Shown: positions 36,945 to 46,407, numbered from the stretch's first letter. The stretch is DNA of 64,000 bases from Sulfobacillus benefaciens (GCA_003023695.1 PXYW01000001.1:122458-186457), one strand, 5' to 3'. The notes: generated by a model from the sequence alone, not told the origin. Program-made: numbers and translations.

Positions 36945-37695
36945 ATATCGGCGGAGAAGCATATCGTCCTTAACCCGACGACGGGTTTGGGCCTTTCTGC
37001 CTGCTTTGGGGATTATCATTTCAGGATGTGGTACGGGGCGGGGTACACAACCCCCCACACCCCGTTCAACAACTGTTGTGCTGTCCTCTGTGGTGACAAA
37101 GACAACTTCTCGGGTGAATCGCGTCACTCCGAAAAGTACCGTATTACATGAAGTGGTATGGGATCTTTCGAATGGTCATACCGTTCATCCGATGTCAAAA
37201 AACGTCATCCTGGCCAATCACATAGGAGACACGGCGGTGGTTGTGGTTGTTACGCCAGAAACGTCCGTGCCATGGTATAATTACATTTTTCTTCAGAAAA
37301 AAGATCGTACGCTATGGACCATAGTGGCATATATGACAAGTCCCGAGGGGAGCCTGACACAGGGCGAGCGAGGGTTAAGCCTGCCCAACGGCTCATTTCG
37401 CACAGTGGAGTTTAAAGTATCTGACCATCTTAATACTTGGGTCTTTCAAAGTGGCGACCACCTTTTGATCCTACTGCGGCAACTGCTTACGCCGCAAACG
37501 TTTCCGGGGTACCCTGTGTACACAATACACGGTATTCCGGTTAAGATAAACAAGGAGGGTAATGTTATGCTCTTTGTTTATCAAGATGAAGGAGTTCAAG
37601 TTAGCGGGTACGATAATTTCGGGAAGTCTTCGACGCTCCGGTTTTTAAAGTCGCTACCACCAGTTACCTCGTCTCTGTTTCCGTTTCGCAAGTAA
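36883..37695 (+). CDS. Putative lipoprotein of unknown function
   Basis: The 270-residue product (255 if ATG 36928 is used) has a lipobox-like IIISGC after a hydrophobic segment (WAFLPALGIIISGCG), then a Thr/Pro-rich linker and a beta-rich domain. AGGAGG lies 11 bases before ATG 36883, while 36928 gives a more normal signal peptide length. It overlaps the decayed gene, so the two were probably one operon. I do not recognise the family. Confidence 0.6.
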   Translation: MFIAHVIKRLFHKRNMIHNPKYRRRSISSLTRRRVWAFLPALGIIISGCGTGRGTQPPTPRSTTVVLSSVVTKTTSRVNRVTPKSTVLHEVVWDLSNGHTVHPMSKNVILANHIGDTAVVVVVTPETSVPWYNYIFLQKKDRTLWTIVAYMTSPEGSLTQGERGLSLPNGSFRTVEFKVSDHLNTWVFQSGDHLLILLRQLLTPQTFPGYPVYTIHGIPVKINKEGNVMLFVYQDEGVQVSGYDNFGKSSTLRFLKSLPPVTSSLFPFRK

Positions 37696-37774
37696 CCCCA
37701 CGGCTGTGCGTAGATGCCCACGAGCCTGTGTCAACCGTTAGGCACCGAAAACTCTGACCTGTCAACGATATTTT

Positions 37775-38000
37775 CTCAACCCCATCGGCCTTCCTACCGA
37801 GGATTTTTCCTATCTCTAGGGAGATAGTGCCTCAGTGGAAGTCGTCCCCAGCCATCAATGGCGGGGCATCCACTGCGGAGCCACGAATTGGCCTTCCACG
37901 CATCCAACGTGCAAGGCTAGGCGCCGCTGACCCCATGATTGAATTCAGGGGTCTGTTGTAAACGGCTCCCAACTAATCAGGGGGTGGCAATTCAGCCACC
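37775..38000 (-). ncRNA. IS605-type right end with omega-RNA-like structure (copy B)
   Basis: On the minus strand a series of stem-loops is followed by GGGGTTGAGAAAA. From the 5' side: GGTGGC/GCCACC (37983-38000), GACCCC/GGGGTC (37929-37953), a nested stem CAGTGGA/TCCACTG enclosing CCCCGCCA/TGGCTGGGG (37833-37875), CTATCTC/GAGATAG (37810-37827), and a short stem next to the end. Copy A at 12026 has the same order of final hairpins and the same CGATGGG-TTGAGAAAA ending. This matches the 3' scaffold of TnpB guide RNAs at IS200/IS605 right ends. No tnpB remains nearby. Confidence 0.5.
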
Positions 38001-38203
38001 TAGGATTGGTGAGGATGGGGGTGATGTTAGCAATGCCGTATCCGCCTAAAACCGCCAACGCCCGCGATCTGGAATTGATTTAGCCAGATAGTGTCCTCAA
38101 CGGTTTTACCGTTTTTTCCCTTGAAGGCTTTCAGAGGATTATGCCCGGCCCAAAGCCGCACCTTTTCTTTTTTGCGGCCAATTTTTGTGGAAAGGGTGAT
38201 TCG

Positions 38204-38505
38204 ATGGCAATCCATATGAGCTGGTCCGGACGCCGCCGTCTCTCCTCGGAATTCCCAGTGGGCACGACCACGCCGCAATGTTGGTTGCCAGTGAAGGACA
38301 TTCATGACGACTGTCTTTTCCGCGCCGATGAAGGCGTGGTGGGCATGTCGCTAGCGCCCTTTTCCTTCGACCTGAAGGTAGATCAGGAGCGCGCCCACAT
38401 CATCCATGCGTTTCAGGCGGCCCTAAATGAGCTGACCTTCCCGTGGGAGCTCGTATCGCTCCATGAGCCCGTGGACCTCAACGAGTATCTGGCGGTCCTC
38501 GATTG
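38204..38505 (+). pseudogene. Fragment resembling the start of a VirB4/TraC-like conjugation protein
   Basis: From ATG 38204 (AAAGGGTG upstream) the frame reads CWLPVKDIHDDCLFRADEGVVG, then EERAHIIHAF-like and PWELVSLHEPVDLNEYL. This recalls the N-terminal TraC/VirB4-type domain of Gram-positive integrative conjugative elements. After about 100 residues the similarity ends and another frame takes over with a transposase tail. It is a 3'-truncated remnant. The assignment is from memory of the family pattern. Confidence 0.45.
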
Positions 38506-38514
38506 CCGTCAGGG

Positions 38515-38670
38515 TGCTACCTGCGCACCCCGGGGGCCGTCTACGAAGATTTGGGCGCCCACTATTGTGACCAGCGGGATCGTCAGGCCGTGGTACGCCG
38601 GGAAATTCGGCGGCTCGAAGCCTTGGGCTATCGGGTGTCGGTCGAACCGGCTGCACCCGAAGCCAGTTAA
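38515..38670 (+). pseudogene. C-terminal tail of an IS110-family transposase
   Basis: In the frame ending at 38670 the sequence reads YEDLGAHYCDQRDRQAVVRREIRRLEALGYRVSVEPAA-stop (split here by family logic), the usual ending of IS110-family transposases (YxDLGxxYxxRRD...RLExLGYxVxLEPxA). Only about 50 codons remain, joined directly to the conjugation-protein fragment. It is evidence of insertion followed by deletion. Confidence 0.55.
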
Positions 38671-38699
38671 CCGTAACTATTTTTCAGAGGAGGATCAAC

Positions 38700-39417
38700 A
38701 CGAAGAATCCGTGGGCCAGTTTGAACCTGGATAGTCCACCCTACATACTCGACAACGATGAGGCATGTGTTGCAACCATTCAAGACAATTGGACGAAGTC
38801 AAAAAGTCAAAACAAGGAGGACCTGACACTCCACTTGGAGTTGTTCCCCGAACCGTTTATTGGTCGGGTCGATGCACCTATTGTCCTATTGAACCTCAAT
38901 CCGGGATTCGACGTGCAAAGTGACCCGGACTGGCATCGCAAATCAATCATGCGCGAAGCCGTCGCGGACAATCTTAGCCGACGAGCCCAAGAGTACCCAT
39001 TCTATCTCTTGCGTCCTGATTTCGTTGGATCGGCAATTGCAAAATGGTGGCGAACCTTGTTAGCACCGTGGATCGCAGATCATCCCGACAATCTTAAGCA
39101 AGTGGCGAGAAGCGTGTTGGCGGTGGAGTTATTCCCGTATCACTCCAAAAAGTATGGGAGGTATCGTGCAAGGGATGCAATCGTATGCCTATAGCCACGC
39201 ACTGGTGGTGAATGCCATCAACCGTAATGCCAAAATCCTGGTCTTACGTAGCCAGCATGAGTGGCAAGAAGCCGTACCCGGCCTCGTTGCATATAGCGAA
39301 GTCTTCCATCTAGGCACCAATGGTCAGACACTGTCAATTAAAAATCCAAAAGCACATTTAGGAAAATGCTACGATCAAGCGGTGGCCGCTTCCTTTGAGA
39401 AACTACTGTCAAATTGA
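38700..39417 (+). pseudogene. Frameshifted uracil-DNA-glycosylase-like gene
   Basis: Two frames, 38721-39194 and 39154-39417, join into one protein of about 230 residues. The first has VLLNLNPGFD, YPFYLLRPDF and VLAVELFPYHSKKYG; the second has NAKILVLRSQHEWQEAVPGL. Together they resemble a uracil-DNA-glycosylase-fold family. An extra G in TATGGGAGG at about 39154-39160 explains the frameshift. The expected start is ACG at 38700, six bases after AGGAGG, where ATG would be expected; an in-frame TTG lies at 38721. A sequencing error at the G run cannot be excluded. Confidence 0.6.
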
Positions 39418-40233
39418 CCCGACTTATTATGTGAAGTGCGCGAAATCACCGAAATTGGCAAACGAATACCCGAATTGCATTACATTACTGAAGGAAAAGT
39501 TGCCTTAGTCCATGGAATCTTAACTGGAAACAAGTCTCCTGATGCAGGCTGGGTCGCGGATGCCGGTGGTGCAGATAGGGTCGGGCATGCTAGTTGCCAA
39601 CCATGGGTCGGACTAGTCCTGCAATGAATTTTAAGACAGGATCCAGAACGTTTTAGCCTCTTTATCAGTCACATCCGACGCTAGTAGAACTCTCCATTGA
39701 AAGAGTTTCGCTTTCGAATGTGAGATTATCGGCCCAAGTATCTTTATGCACAAAATCTGAGAATTGGCCTTGCGTGCGGAAGCATTGCGTGTGGAGACTC
39801 AGTCAATCGAAATGTCTCAAACGTTGATTTTTAGTGTCCTACGGTGCACTTAGCCGAAGGCGTCTTCTCCTAATTTGCTGATGGAATGCTGACATGGAAG
39901 CGAACATCGATTACTTTGGGGCACCGGCGAGGATCTTGACTCAAGCCTGTGAACTAGACAAATTGCCCAGTTGAATCAGTTTTATCATATATCGGATAAA
40001 TTTCGGTGGATTCGAGAGCGGATCCGGTCTGTCCTGGTCAAATTTTCTTGGTGAAGCCTGTGTGCGAATGCCAGGCATTTAATTTAGTTAATGACATGGG
40101 CATGTGATTGGATTGGATGGTAGTCCAGTGGTGCCATCATTTCTTTCTCTGGACGCGTGTCAGGACAGGCAGGATTTATCCTTTTGCCCCGTATACTGAA
40201 TAGCATCTAATCAGGGCAGGGGGTGAGGGCAGG
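39418..40233. other. Gene-free region at the end of the accessory island
   Basis: About 800 bases hold no reading frame with a recognisable motif or good ribosome site. TATACT at 40192-40197 may be the -10 box for spoVK. Nothing else is identifiable. Confidence 0.4.
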
Positions 40234-41235
40234 GTGTCATTGCGGACAAATCCGTCGGGGGCGGTACCGTCCAACCCGAAAACACCGCGTGAGGTCTTAT
40301 ATTGGGTGGAAAACGGACGCATTAGTTCCGATGCTGCATTAAGACACTTAAGTCAGTTGGACCGCCGATCTGCCAATGCTGCGGCATCTGAAGGCAAAGC
40401 CACTCATGCCAGCCAAAAAGATCGCGCTGATGAGGTGCTTCGGCAGTTGGACCAGTTGGTTGGACTGGCGGGGGTTAAATTATTGGTGCGGGAAATTCGG
40501 GCGTTTATTGAGGTGCAGCAACGTCGGCTAGATTTTCATCTGCCACAGGATACGCAAATGCTGCATATGGTGTTTCAGGGGGCGCCAGGAACCGGAAAGA
40601 CTACGGTAGCCCGGCTTCTGGGACAGTTGTTTGAGGCACTTGGGGTATTGCCAAAGGGCCATTTAGTGGAAGTGGAACGGGCCGATTTGGTAGGAGAGTA
40701 TATTGGCCATACGGCGCAAAAAACCCGGGAAGTGATAAAGAGATCGCTAGGTGGCATTATGTTTGTTGATGAGGCATACTCACTGGCCCGCGGTGGGGAA
40801 AAAGATTTTGGGAAGGAAGCTATTGATACCTTGGTCAAGGCAATGGAGGATTACCGGGGTGAGTTTTTGTTAATTTTGGCGGGCTACCCCCACGAGATGG
40901 CGTGGTTTATGTCCACCAACCCTGGGCTCTTGTCCCGATTTCCCATTCACTTGGAATTTCCTGACTACACTGCGCAAGAGTTATTGGAAATAGGACGAAC
41001 GATGTTGGCTGCTGGCCACTATGTTTTAACCAAGGAGGCTGAGCAAGGATTTTTAAAGCACCTAGAAGATCGTCAAGGGCATTGGCATACGAATGCCGGA
41101 AATGCTCGCATGATCCGCAACATCTTGGAGCATGCCGTGCGCCGGCAAGCCGTAAGGCTTGCCGATCATTTAGACTCGGTCACTCGGCATGATTTAACTC
41201 AGTTGACCTGGGCGGATCTCGAAGGAGGGCTCTAG
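40234..41235 (+). CDS. spoVK: Stage V sporulation protein K-like AAA ATPase
   Basis: This 333-residue CbxX/CfqX-type AAA+ ATPase matches SpoVK, needed for spore maturation in Bacillus. Walker A GAPGTGKTT is at about 116-124, EYIGHTAQKTREV follows, and Walker B IMFVDEAYSLARGG is near 174-187; NAGNARMIRNILEHAVRRQA is the sensor-2 region. The GTG at 40234 has GGGCAGGG upstream. The first 70 residues are variable. Its stop overlaps the next gene by one base. Confidence 0.9.
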   Translation: MSLRTNPSGAVPSNPKTPREVLYWVENGRISSDAALRHLSQLDRRSANAAASEGKATHASQKDRADEVLRQLDQLVGLAGVKLLVREIRAFIEVQQRRLDFHLPQDTQMLHMVFQGAPGTGKTTVARLLGQLFEALGVLPKGHLVEVERADLVGEYIGHTAQKTREVIKRSLGGIMFVDEAYSLARGGEKDFGKEAIDTLVKAMEDYRGEFLLILAGYPHEMAWFMSTNPGLLSRFPIHLEFPDYTAQELLEIGRTMLAAGHYVLTKEAEQGFLKHLEDRQGHWHTNAGNARMIRNILEHAVRRQAVRLADHLDSVTRHDLTQLTWADLEGGL

Positions 41236-41840
41236 TGGAAGCTTTGGTGGTGGGCAAGCCCAATACCGGGAAATCTCTATTTGTGGTGAATTTTGCCTCC
41301 TATTTGGGTCTAAAAGAAGTGCGATTAGAAATGATGGACCAGGACGGCATGGTGCGTCACCAAAAATTGCCGTTAGAAAAAGCTCGTAGGCAACTGGTGT
41401 CCCATGTGGTGCATAAAACGCAGACCATGCAAAGCATCTCAGTGGATATTCTTACGGGCCGTCACCATCACGTTATCAGCCTTACCGACACGGTGGGGCT
41501 AACCGATGAAATTCACTTTGAAAACCACATAAGGCGAGCTATGGCTATGGCGTTGGACCAATTAACCCATACTTCCATGGTGCTCCATCTCATCGATGCT
41601 TCGGCTGTAGGGCTATCCCGCCCAGAATCGTTGAGTTTAATGGATGAAGCTATGGCGCGCTACGCCAGCACCATTGCCCCTTATGCCATTTTAGCCAACA
41701 AGATGGACCGGGATCTCTCCAAAGTGGGTCTGGACCGCCTACGGGAGCGATTTCGGGGCCAGGCTATCATACCCATCTCGGCTATGACCCGCCGAGGGTT
41801 TCGCGACGTTAAAACATTTATATTGCGCCATTGGTCCTAG
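41235..41840 (+). CDS. Small Ras-like GTPase of unknown role
   Basis: The 201-residue protein consists of a single GTPase domain: G1 GKPNTGKS at 7-14, G3 DTVGL near 85, G4 NKMD near 156, and G5 ISAM near 178. The TrmE/Era/FeoB-type fold is likely, but no accessory domain is present. GTG 41235 overlaps the spoVK stop by one base. In Bacillus the spoVK-ynbB interval holds hflX; this protein is too short and lacks the HflX N-terminal domain, so it is not HflX. Confidence 0.8.
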   Translation: MEALVVGKPNTGKSLFVVNFASYLGLKEVRLEMMDQDGMVRHQKLPLEKARRQLVSHVVHKTQTMQSISVDILTGRHHHVISLTDTVGLTDEIHFENHIRRAMAMALDQLTHTSMVLHLIDASAVGLSRPESLSLMDEAMARYASTIAPYAILANKMDRDLSKVGLDRLRERFRGQAIIPISAMTRRGFRDVKTFILRHWS

Positions 41841-41912
41841 AACGTCCATAAAGATTTGCGTCTAGGGATTCTTGGTGTATGATGGGTCGCGAGCAAAGGA
41901 GCGAGCCAGCCG

Positions 41913-43115
41913 TTGATTCCATCACACCCCAGTTTATTGGCCATCGTCCGTCCCCTGTGGCAAGAGATAGAGGACAAGGTGGCTCTCAATGTAGAACGCA
42001 CAGTTAAGGCATTTAGCACCTCGGGTCTGTCCGCGCCGGATCTTATGGGAAGCACTGGTTATGGTTATGATGATCGAGGCCGCAGTCTATTAGATGGGAT
42101 TGTCGCCGATATTATGGGAACGCCAGCGGCACTGGTACGGTCGCAATGGGTTTCCGGCACCCACGCGTTAAATACCGTGCTGCAGTCATTAGCACCGTCC
42201 GTGCAAAAGATTTGGATTGCCTCCGGGCCGGTATATGACACCTTGCATCCCATCATGTTTGATCGCAATCATCCCTTTAGTTTGGTATCGAGGGGTATTG
42301 ATATTGAATACATGCAGTGGGATCGTGATGGGATGCCGATATGGCAAAGCCACCGCAATCCCGATGTAGTGTACATCCAACGTTCCCGGGGCTATCAGGC
42401 TAGACCATCTTGGGGACGTCGCCAAATCGAGCACATTATTGGCGAGGCCCATCGCCGTAACGCAATCGTGGTCGTTGACAATTGCTATGGGGAATTTACC
42501 GATATTGCTGAACCCGGTCATTGGGGAGCAGACCTGGTGGTAGGCAGCATGATGAAAAATCCCGGAGCGGGGATAGCGCCGACTGGCGCTTATGTTGCGG
42601 GAACGGAATCCTTGGTTGAACGTGTGGCGGACCAGTTGTTTGCTCCGGGAATCGGAGGAGAAGTTGGACCCACAGGTCCTTACCAACGCCTTTTGGCACA
42701 GGGATGGTTTATGGCGCCGCAAGTGGTTGGTGAGGCTGTCATGGGAGGAATCTACGTCAGTGCGTTATTTGAAGCCGCGGGATTTGCAGTTAATCCTTTG
42801 GCCCGGGAAGCGCGCAATGACATTGTCACGGCTATCCAGCTGCGGAGTCCCCAGGAAATTGTGCGATTTTGCGAACAAATTCAATTGCATTCGCCAGTGG
42901 ATGCTAAGGCTGCCCCCACGCCTTGGGATATGCCAGGATACCACGACCCTGTGATTATGGCTGCGGGTGGTTTTGTATCTGGGGCATCCTTGGAACTTTC
43001 AGCGGATGCGCCAATAAGGGCACCCTATTGGGTGTATTTGCAGGGCGGGCTTTCCCGGTGGCATACCATAATCGCCGCTCGAGCGGCGTTAGAGTCTTTA
43101 ATAGGCGCGAATTAA
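41913..43115 (+). CDS. ynbB: YnbB-family PLP-dependent protein (methionine gamma-lyase-like)
   Basis: The 400-residue protein belongs to the group annotated as 'aluminium resistance' or methionine gamma-lyase family proteins. Conserved parts are STGYGYDDRGRSLLDGIVADIMG, RSQWVSGTHAL, DNCYGEF and GSMMKNPGAGIAPTGAYVAG, with the PLP lysine near 215. The reaction is unknown. The TTG start at 41913 has AAAGGAG 12 bases upstream. The spoVK-ynbB linkage is conserved in Bacillus. Its end overlaps lexA on the other strand. Confidence 0.85.
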   Translation: MIPSHPSLLAIVRPLWQEIEDKVALNVERTVKAFSTSGLSAPDLMGSTGYGYDDRGRSLLDGIVADIMGTPAALVRSQWVSGTHALNTVLQSLAPSVQKIWIASGPVYDTLHPIMFDRNHPFSLVSRGIDIEYMQWDRDGMPIWQSHRNPDVVYIQRSRGYQARPSWGRRQIEHIIGEAHRRNAIVVVDNCYGEFTDIAEPGHWGADLVVGSMMKNPGAGIAPTGAYVAGTESLVERVADQLFAPGIGGEVGPTGPYQRLLAQGWFMAPQVVGEAVMGGIYVSALFEAAGFAVNPLAREARNDIVTAIQLRSPQEIVRFCEQIQLHSPVDAKAAPTPWDMPGYHDPVIMAAGGFVSGASLELSADAPIRAPYWVYLQGGLSRWHTIIAARAALESLIGAN

Positions 43116-43694
43116 ACCAACCACGCGGCCAATCACGGTGATGGAGGGATCTTCAATCGGAGAATACAGGGGGTTGGCAGGAAGTAAGCGAATTTTTCCG
43201 CCGGAACGATCCAAATATTTTACCGTCGCTTCTTCGCCGATCATTCCGATGACGATTTCTCCATCGTTCACCGAAGATGTGGATTGTACCGCGACTAAGT
43301 CCCCCTCGCGAATGCCCGCATCAATCATGGAATCACCGACCACTCGGAGCAAAAAATCCGCTTTGAGGCGAAATAGCCCCACTGGGATTTGCCAGGTATC
43401 CTCCACTTGTTCGGTAGCCAAGATGGGCTGCCCTGCTGTAATCTTCCCAACAACTGGGACCGAGCTAACTTCTTGGCCCTTGCCTTGCAGTGACCAGGCA
43501 CGACGTTTGAGCGGGGGATGAGAAATGACTCCCTCAGTTTCCAAGGTTTTAAGATGACGGGCCACACTGGCAGTAGACTTCAAACCAACCGCGGCCCCAA
43601 TTTCGCGAACGGACGGGGGATAGCCATTGCGTCCAAGATATTGTTGGATAAACTCAATAATGTGTTCCCGACGATCATCCGCTGTTCTGGCCAT
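43098..43694 (-). CDS. lexA: LexA SOS repressor
   Basis: The 198-residue repressor has an N-terminal winged helix (HIIEFIQQYLGRNGYPPSVREIG ... GLKSTASVARHLKTLE) and a self-cleaving S24 domain. The Ala-Gly cleavage site is at 87-88 (KITAGQP), nucleophile Ser122 in GDSMIDAG and Lys159 in EATVKYL. ATG 43694 follows GGGGAGG; an earlier in-frame start lacks similarity. TACAAT on the minus strand near 43721-43726 may be the -10 box. No classical LexA box is visible before it. Confidence 0.95.
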   Translation of the reverse strand: MARTADDRREHIIEFIQQYLGRNGYPPSVREIGAAVGLKSTASVARHLKTLETEGVISHPPLKRRAWSLQGKGQEVSSVPVVGKITAGQPILATEQVEDTWQIPVGLFRLKADFLLRVVGDSMIDAGIREGDLVAVQSTSSVNDGEIVIGMIGEEATVKYLDRSGGKIRLLPANPLYSPIEDPSITVIGRVVGLIRAY

Positions 43695-43752
43695 GTGAGC
43701 CTCCCCTGCGTTTGTCATATATTGTACCATAATAGGAGAGAGGAGGAAGCAG

Positions 43753-44730
43753 ATGCGACGATATTTTGGGATGGTGTCGGTTGTGGTCGCACTTGCGGCC
43801 GGGATAATATTATCTGGGCATAACCCAGCGTTATGGTTGTTGCTTGCGGGTTTGGCCTGGATATTCGCCTTTGGCCTATGGGGAGCATTATGGCCAAACC
43901 CATTATGGGCATTGGTGACCACAGTGGTACTAGGAACCGTGGCACTCTTTGTGTGGCATCAGACGTTTCCCGTGACAGCGGGTGTATTGGTGGTGGTCAC
44001 CGCTGCCATCGCCACTATCAGTAGTCGGTTGGCGCGCATTCGGCAGCCGTCCGGACTGCGGTGGTATGACGGACTCTGGGCTGCCGTGCTCTTTGTCCTG
44101 GCGTCCATTGTGGTGTCCATTACACAAATCGGCACCAAACAACCACTGGGGCAAAACCTTCCGGTATTGGTCAGTGTCTATCTCTTAACCCCAGCAATCG
44201 AAGTCGGAATCATCTACCTGGTTTTGCGCCACTCCCATATACTGAAGGAGTTTCTTCGACGCAATTACCGTGGGGCCTCGATGGCCCATGTAGTGACGGG
44301 AATAGCCGTGGGTATCGGGTTGACTGTCTTGATGGGAATAGCCGTGTCTTTGGAGCAAAAGATTGCCCATATCCGCGTACAATCCAACAATCCATTTCTC
44401 TATGCCCGCGGATTAAATCCCCATACGGTGTTGGCGGCAATATTGGTTGGCTTGGCGGTGGTAGTCGCAGCCCCAATTACTGAAGAAGCGTTGTTTCGTG
44501 GCATATTGTTTGGAGGGTTTTTAACTCGGGTTCCGTACCCCGTCGCGACTTTAGGCGCCGCGCTGCTGTTTGGTGCAGCACACATGGATCTTACCTTGTT
44601 GATCCCCTTGACCCTGGCAGGGCTGGTGTTAAACGCCGTTTATCGCCGCAATCAGTCACTCGTGCCCTCCACTGTGGCGCATGCGACCTTTAACGGCTTG
44701 TCGGTGATTCTAGCGGTGTTTGTCCATTAG
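43753..44730 (+). CDS. CPBP-family intramembrane metalloprotease
   Basis: This 325-residue protein has about eight membrane segments and the CAAX/ABI-type motifs: EEALFRG near 244-250, GAAHMDL near 275, and HATFNG near 312. The paired Glu and the two His are the expected metal ligands. Bacterial members are linked to bacteriocin immunity or membrane protein processing. ATG 43753 follows GGAGGA. It is divergent from lexA. Confidence 0.88.
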   Translation: MRRYFGMVSVVVALAAGIILSGHNPALWLLLAGLAWIFAFGLWGALWPNPLWALVTTVVLGTVALFVWHQTFPVTAGVLVVVTAAIATISSRLARIRQPSGLRWYDGLWAAVLFVLASIVVSITQIGTKQPLGQNLPVLVSVYLLTPAIEVGIIYLVLRHSHILKEFLRRNYRGASMAHVVTGIAVGIGLTVLMGIAVSLEQKIAHIRVQSNNPFLYARGLNPHTVLAAILVGLAVVVAAPITEEALFRGILFGGFLTRVPYPVATLGAALLFGAAHMDLTLLIPLTLAGLVLNAVYRRNQSLVPSTVAHATFNGLSVILAVFVH

Positions 44731-44797
44731 GTTCGCTGAGGTGGGCAGGAAAATCACTCCATCCTGACGAATATGCCCTCAAAAAGGGGCCGATATT

Positions 44798-46387
44798 GTG
44801 GAAGTCTATGATCTTGAACAAGAAAACCAGCGTCGCATTCGACGCAATACCTTAGGGGATCTCCTACGTCGGGACGCACGACGGGATCCCGACAAAACCG
44901 CCATGATCTTTCGAGACCAGAAGATTACCTATCGTGAGTGGAATGTGATGGTCAATCAGGTCGCAGAGGGGCTGTCGTCGCGTGGCGTGCGACCCGAAAT
45001 GCATTTAGGGATTATTGGCAGGAATTCGCTAAATTTCCTCACTTACGCCATGGCGGTGGCCAAATTAGGGTCAGTGTTAGTGCCAATCAATCCGGCGCTG
45101 ACTGTCAAAGAGATGGCATATATAATGCGCCATGCAGATATCGCAGCGGTGGCGGCGGATAGCAGCCTTATTAGCCTGGTGGAAGAAGGAATAAGGGAAG
45201 CTGCGTTGCGCCCTGTGGTACAAGTGGCCTTGGATATCGACAACACCCACGATTCGTGGATTCCCTGGGACCGAGTGGGAAAAGGGCATGGTGAAGAGTG
45301 GCGGGGGTCTCTGGGTGATGACGATGTTGCGCAAATCCTTTATACCAGCGGCACGGAATCGAATCCCAAAGGGGTGTTGTTAACCCACCGAAGTCTTTTA
45401 GACCAATTTTTTAGCATTATTGTGGCGGGAGAATTTCGACCGAATGATGTGGTGTTGCATGCCTTGCCATTATTTCATAGCGCGCAGCTCAATGCCTTTT
45501 TTGGACCTTTTTTAGAGCTGGGGGCAACCCACGTCTTATTGGAACGTCCGGAACCGGAGCGTATTATGGAAGCAATAGAATACCATCAAGTTACGGTGTT
45601 TTTTGCACCGCCCACCGTGTGGATAGCAATATTGCGATCTCCTTCCTTTTCTCCTACTCGTTTGGCGTCCTTGAAGAAAGCAGTGTATGGAGCTTCGGCG
45701 ATGCCGGTAGAGATTCTACGCGAGTTGGGCCGGGTGCTGCCCCAAACCCGGTTTAGCAATATGTACGGCATGACGGAAATGGGTCCCTTTGCCACAGCAT
45801 TGCCTCCGGAAGAACAGCTGACGCGGCCCGGCTCTGTAGGAAAGCCCGGGGTTAATGTCGAAATGGCGGTATTGCGTGATGATGGCAGTGAGGCTTCGGC
45901 CAATGAACCCGGGGAAGTGTGTTTTCGCAGCAGTCATGCGTTGCTAGGGTACTACAAAGACCCGGAAAAAACCCGCGAGGCGTTTCGCCATGGCTGGTAT
46001 CATACCGGGGATATTGGGGTGATTGATGCTGAGGGATACCTGTCCATTGTTGATCGCAAGAAAGATATGATTAAGTCTGGTGGCGAAAATGTTGCCAGTC
46101 GAGAAGTGGAGGAAGCGCTGTATACTCATGGTGCAGTCCAAGAATGCGCGGTTATCGGCGTACCCCACCCTTATTGGGGCGAAGCCGTTATTGCTGTGGT
46201 CGTGAAACGTCAAAAAATGGATGTTAGCGAGACCGAACTTATTGCCCATGTCCGGGAAACCCTGGCAGGATTCAAAACGCCGAAGCGGGTCCTATTCCGG
46301 GACACTTTACCGAAAAACGCCAGTGGGAAGATCGTTAAGCGGTTAATTGCTGCAGACATATCTTGGCCAGATGATGAAGAAAGATAA
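44798..46387 (+). CDS. Long-chain acyl-CoA synthetase / AMP-forming ligase
   Basis: The 529-residue ANL-superfamily enzyme activates a carboxylic acid to an acyl-AMP and then to acyl-CoA. The P-loop reads LYTSGTESNPKGVLLTHRS from about 181; MYGMTEMGP and YHTGDIGVIDAEGYLSIVDRKKDMIKSGGENV follow, and the C-terminal Lys is in KNASGKIVKR. The P-loop has Glu-Ser-Asn in place of the common TGxPKG spacing. GTG 44798 follows AAGGGG. A hairpin begins at its stop codon. Confidence 0.92.
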   Translation: MEVYDLEQENQRRIRRNTLGDLLRRDARRDPDKTAMIFRDQKITYREWNVMVNQVAEGLSSRGVRPEMHLGIIGRNSLNFLTYAMAVAKLGSVLVPINPALTVKEMAYIMRHADIAAVAADSSLISLVEEGIREAALRPVVQVALDIDNTHDSWIPWDRVGKGHGEEWRGSLGDDDVAQILYTSGTESNPKGVLLTHRSLLDQFFSIIVAGEFRPNDVVLHALPLFHSAQLNAFFGPFLELGATHVLLERPEPERIMEAIEYHQVTVFFAPPTVWIAILRSPSFSPTRLASLKKAVYGASAMPVEILRELGRVLPQTRFSNMYGMTEMGPFATALPPEEQLTRPGSVGKPGVNVEMAVLRDDGSEASANEPGEVCFRSSHALLGYYKDPEKTREAFRHGWYHTGDIGVIDAEGYLSIVDRKKDMIKSGGENVASREVEEALYTHGAVQECAVIGVPHPYWGEAVIAVVVKRQKMDVSETELIAHVRETLAGFKTPKRVLFRDTLPKNASGKIVKRLIAADISWPDDEER

Positions 46388-46407
46388 GGGCGTCTTGAGA
46401 CGCCCTT
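46384..46407 (+). terminator. Hairpin at the end of the acyl-CoA synthetase gene
   Basis: TAAGGGCGTC (46384-46393) and GACGCCCTTA (46398-46407) make a 10-bp stem with loop TTGA, overlapping the stop codon. There is no T tract, so it may need Rho or act as a 3' stabiliser. Confidence 0.6.
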
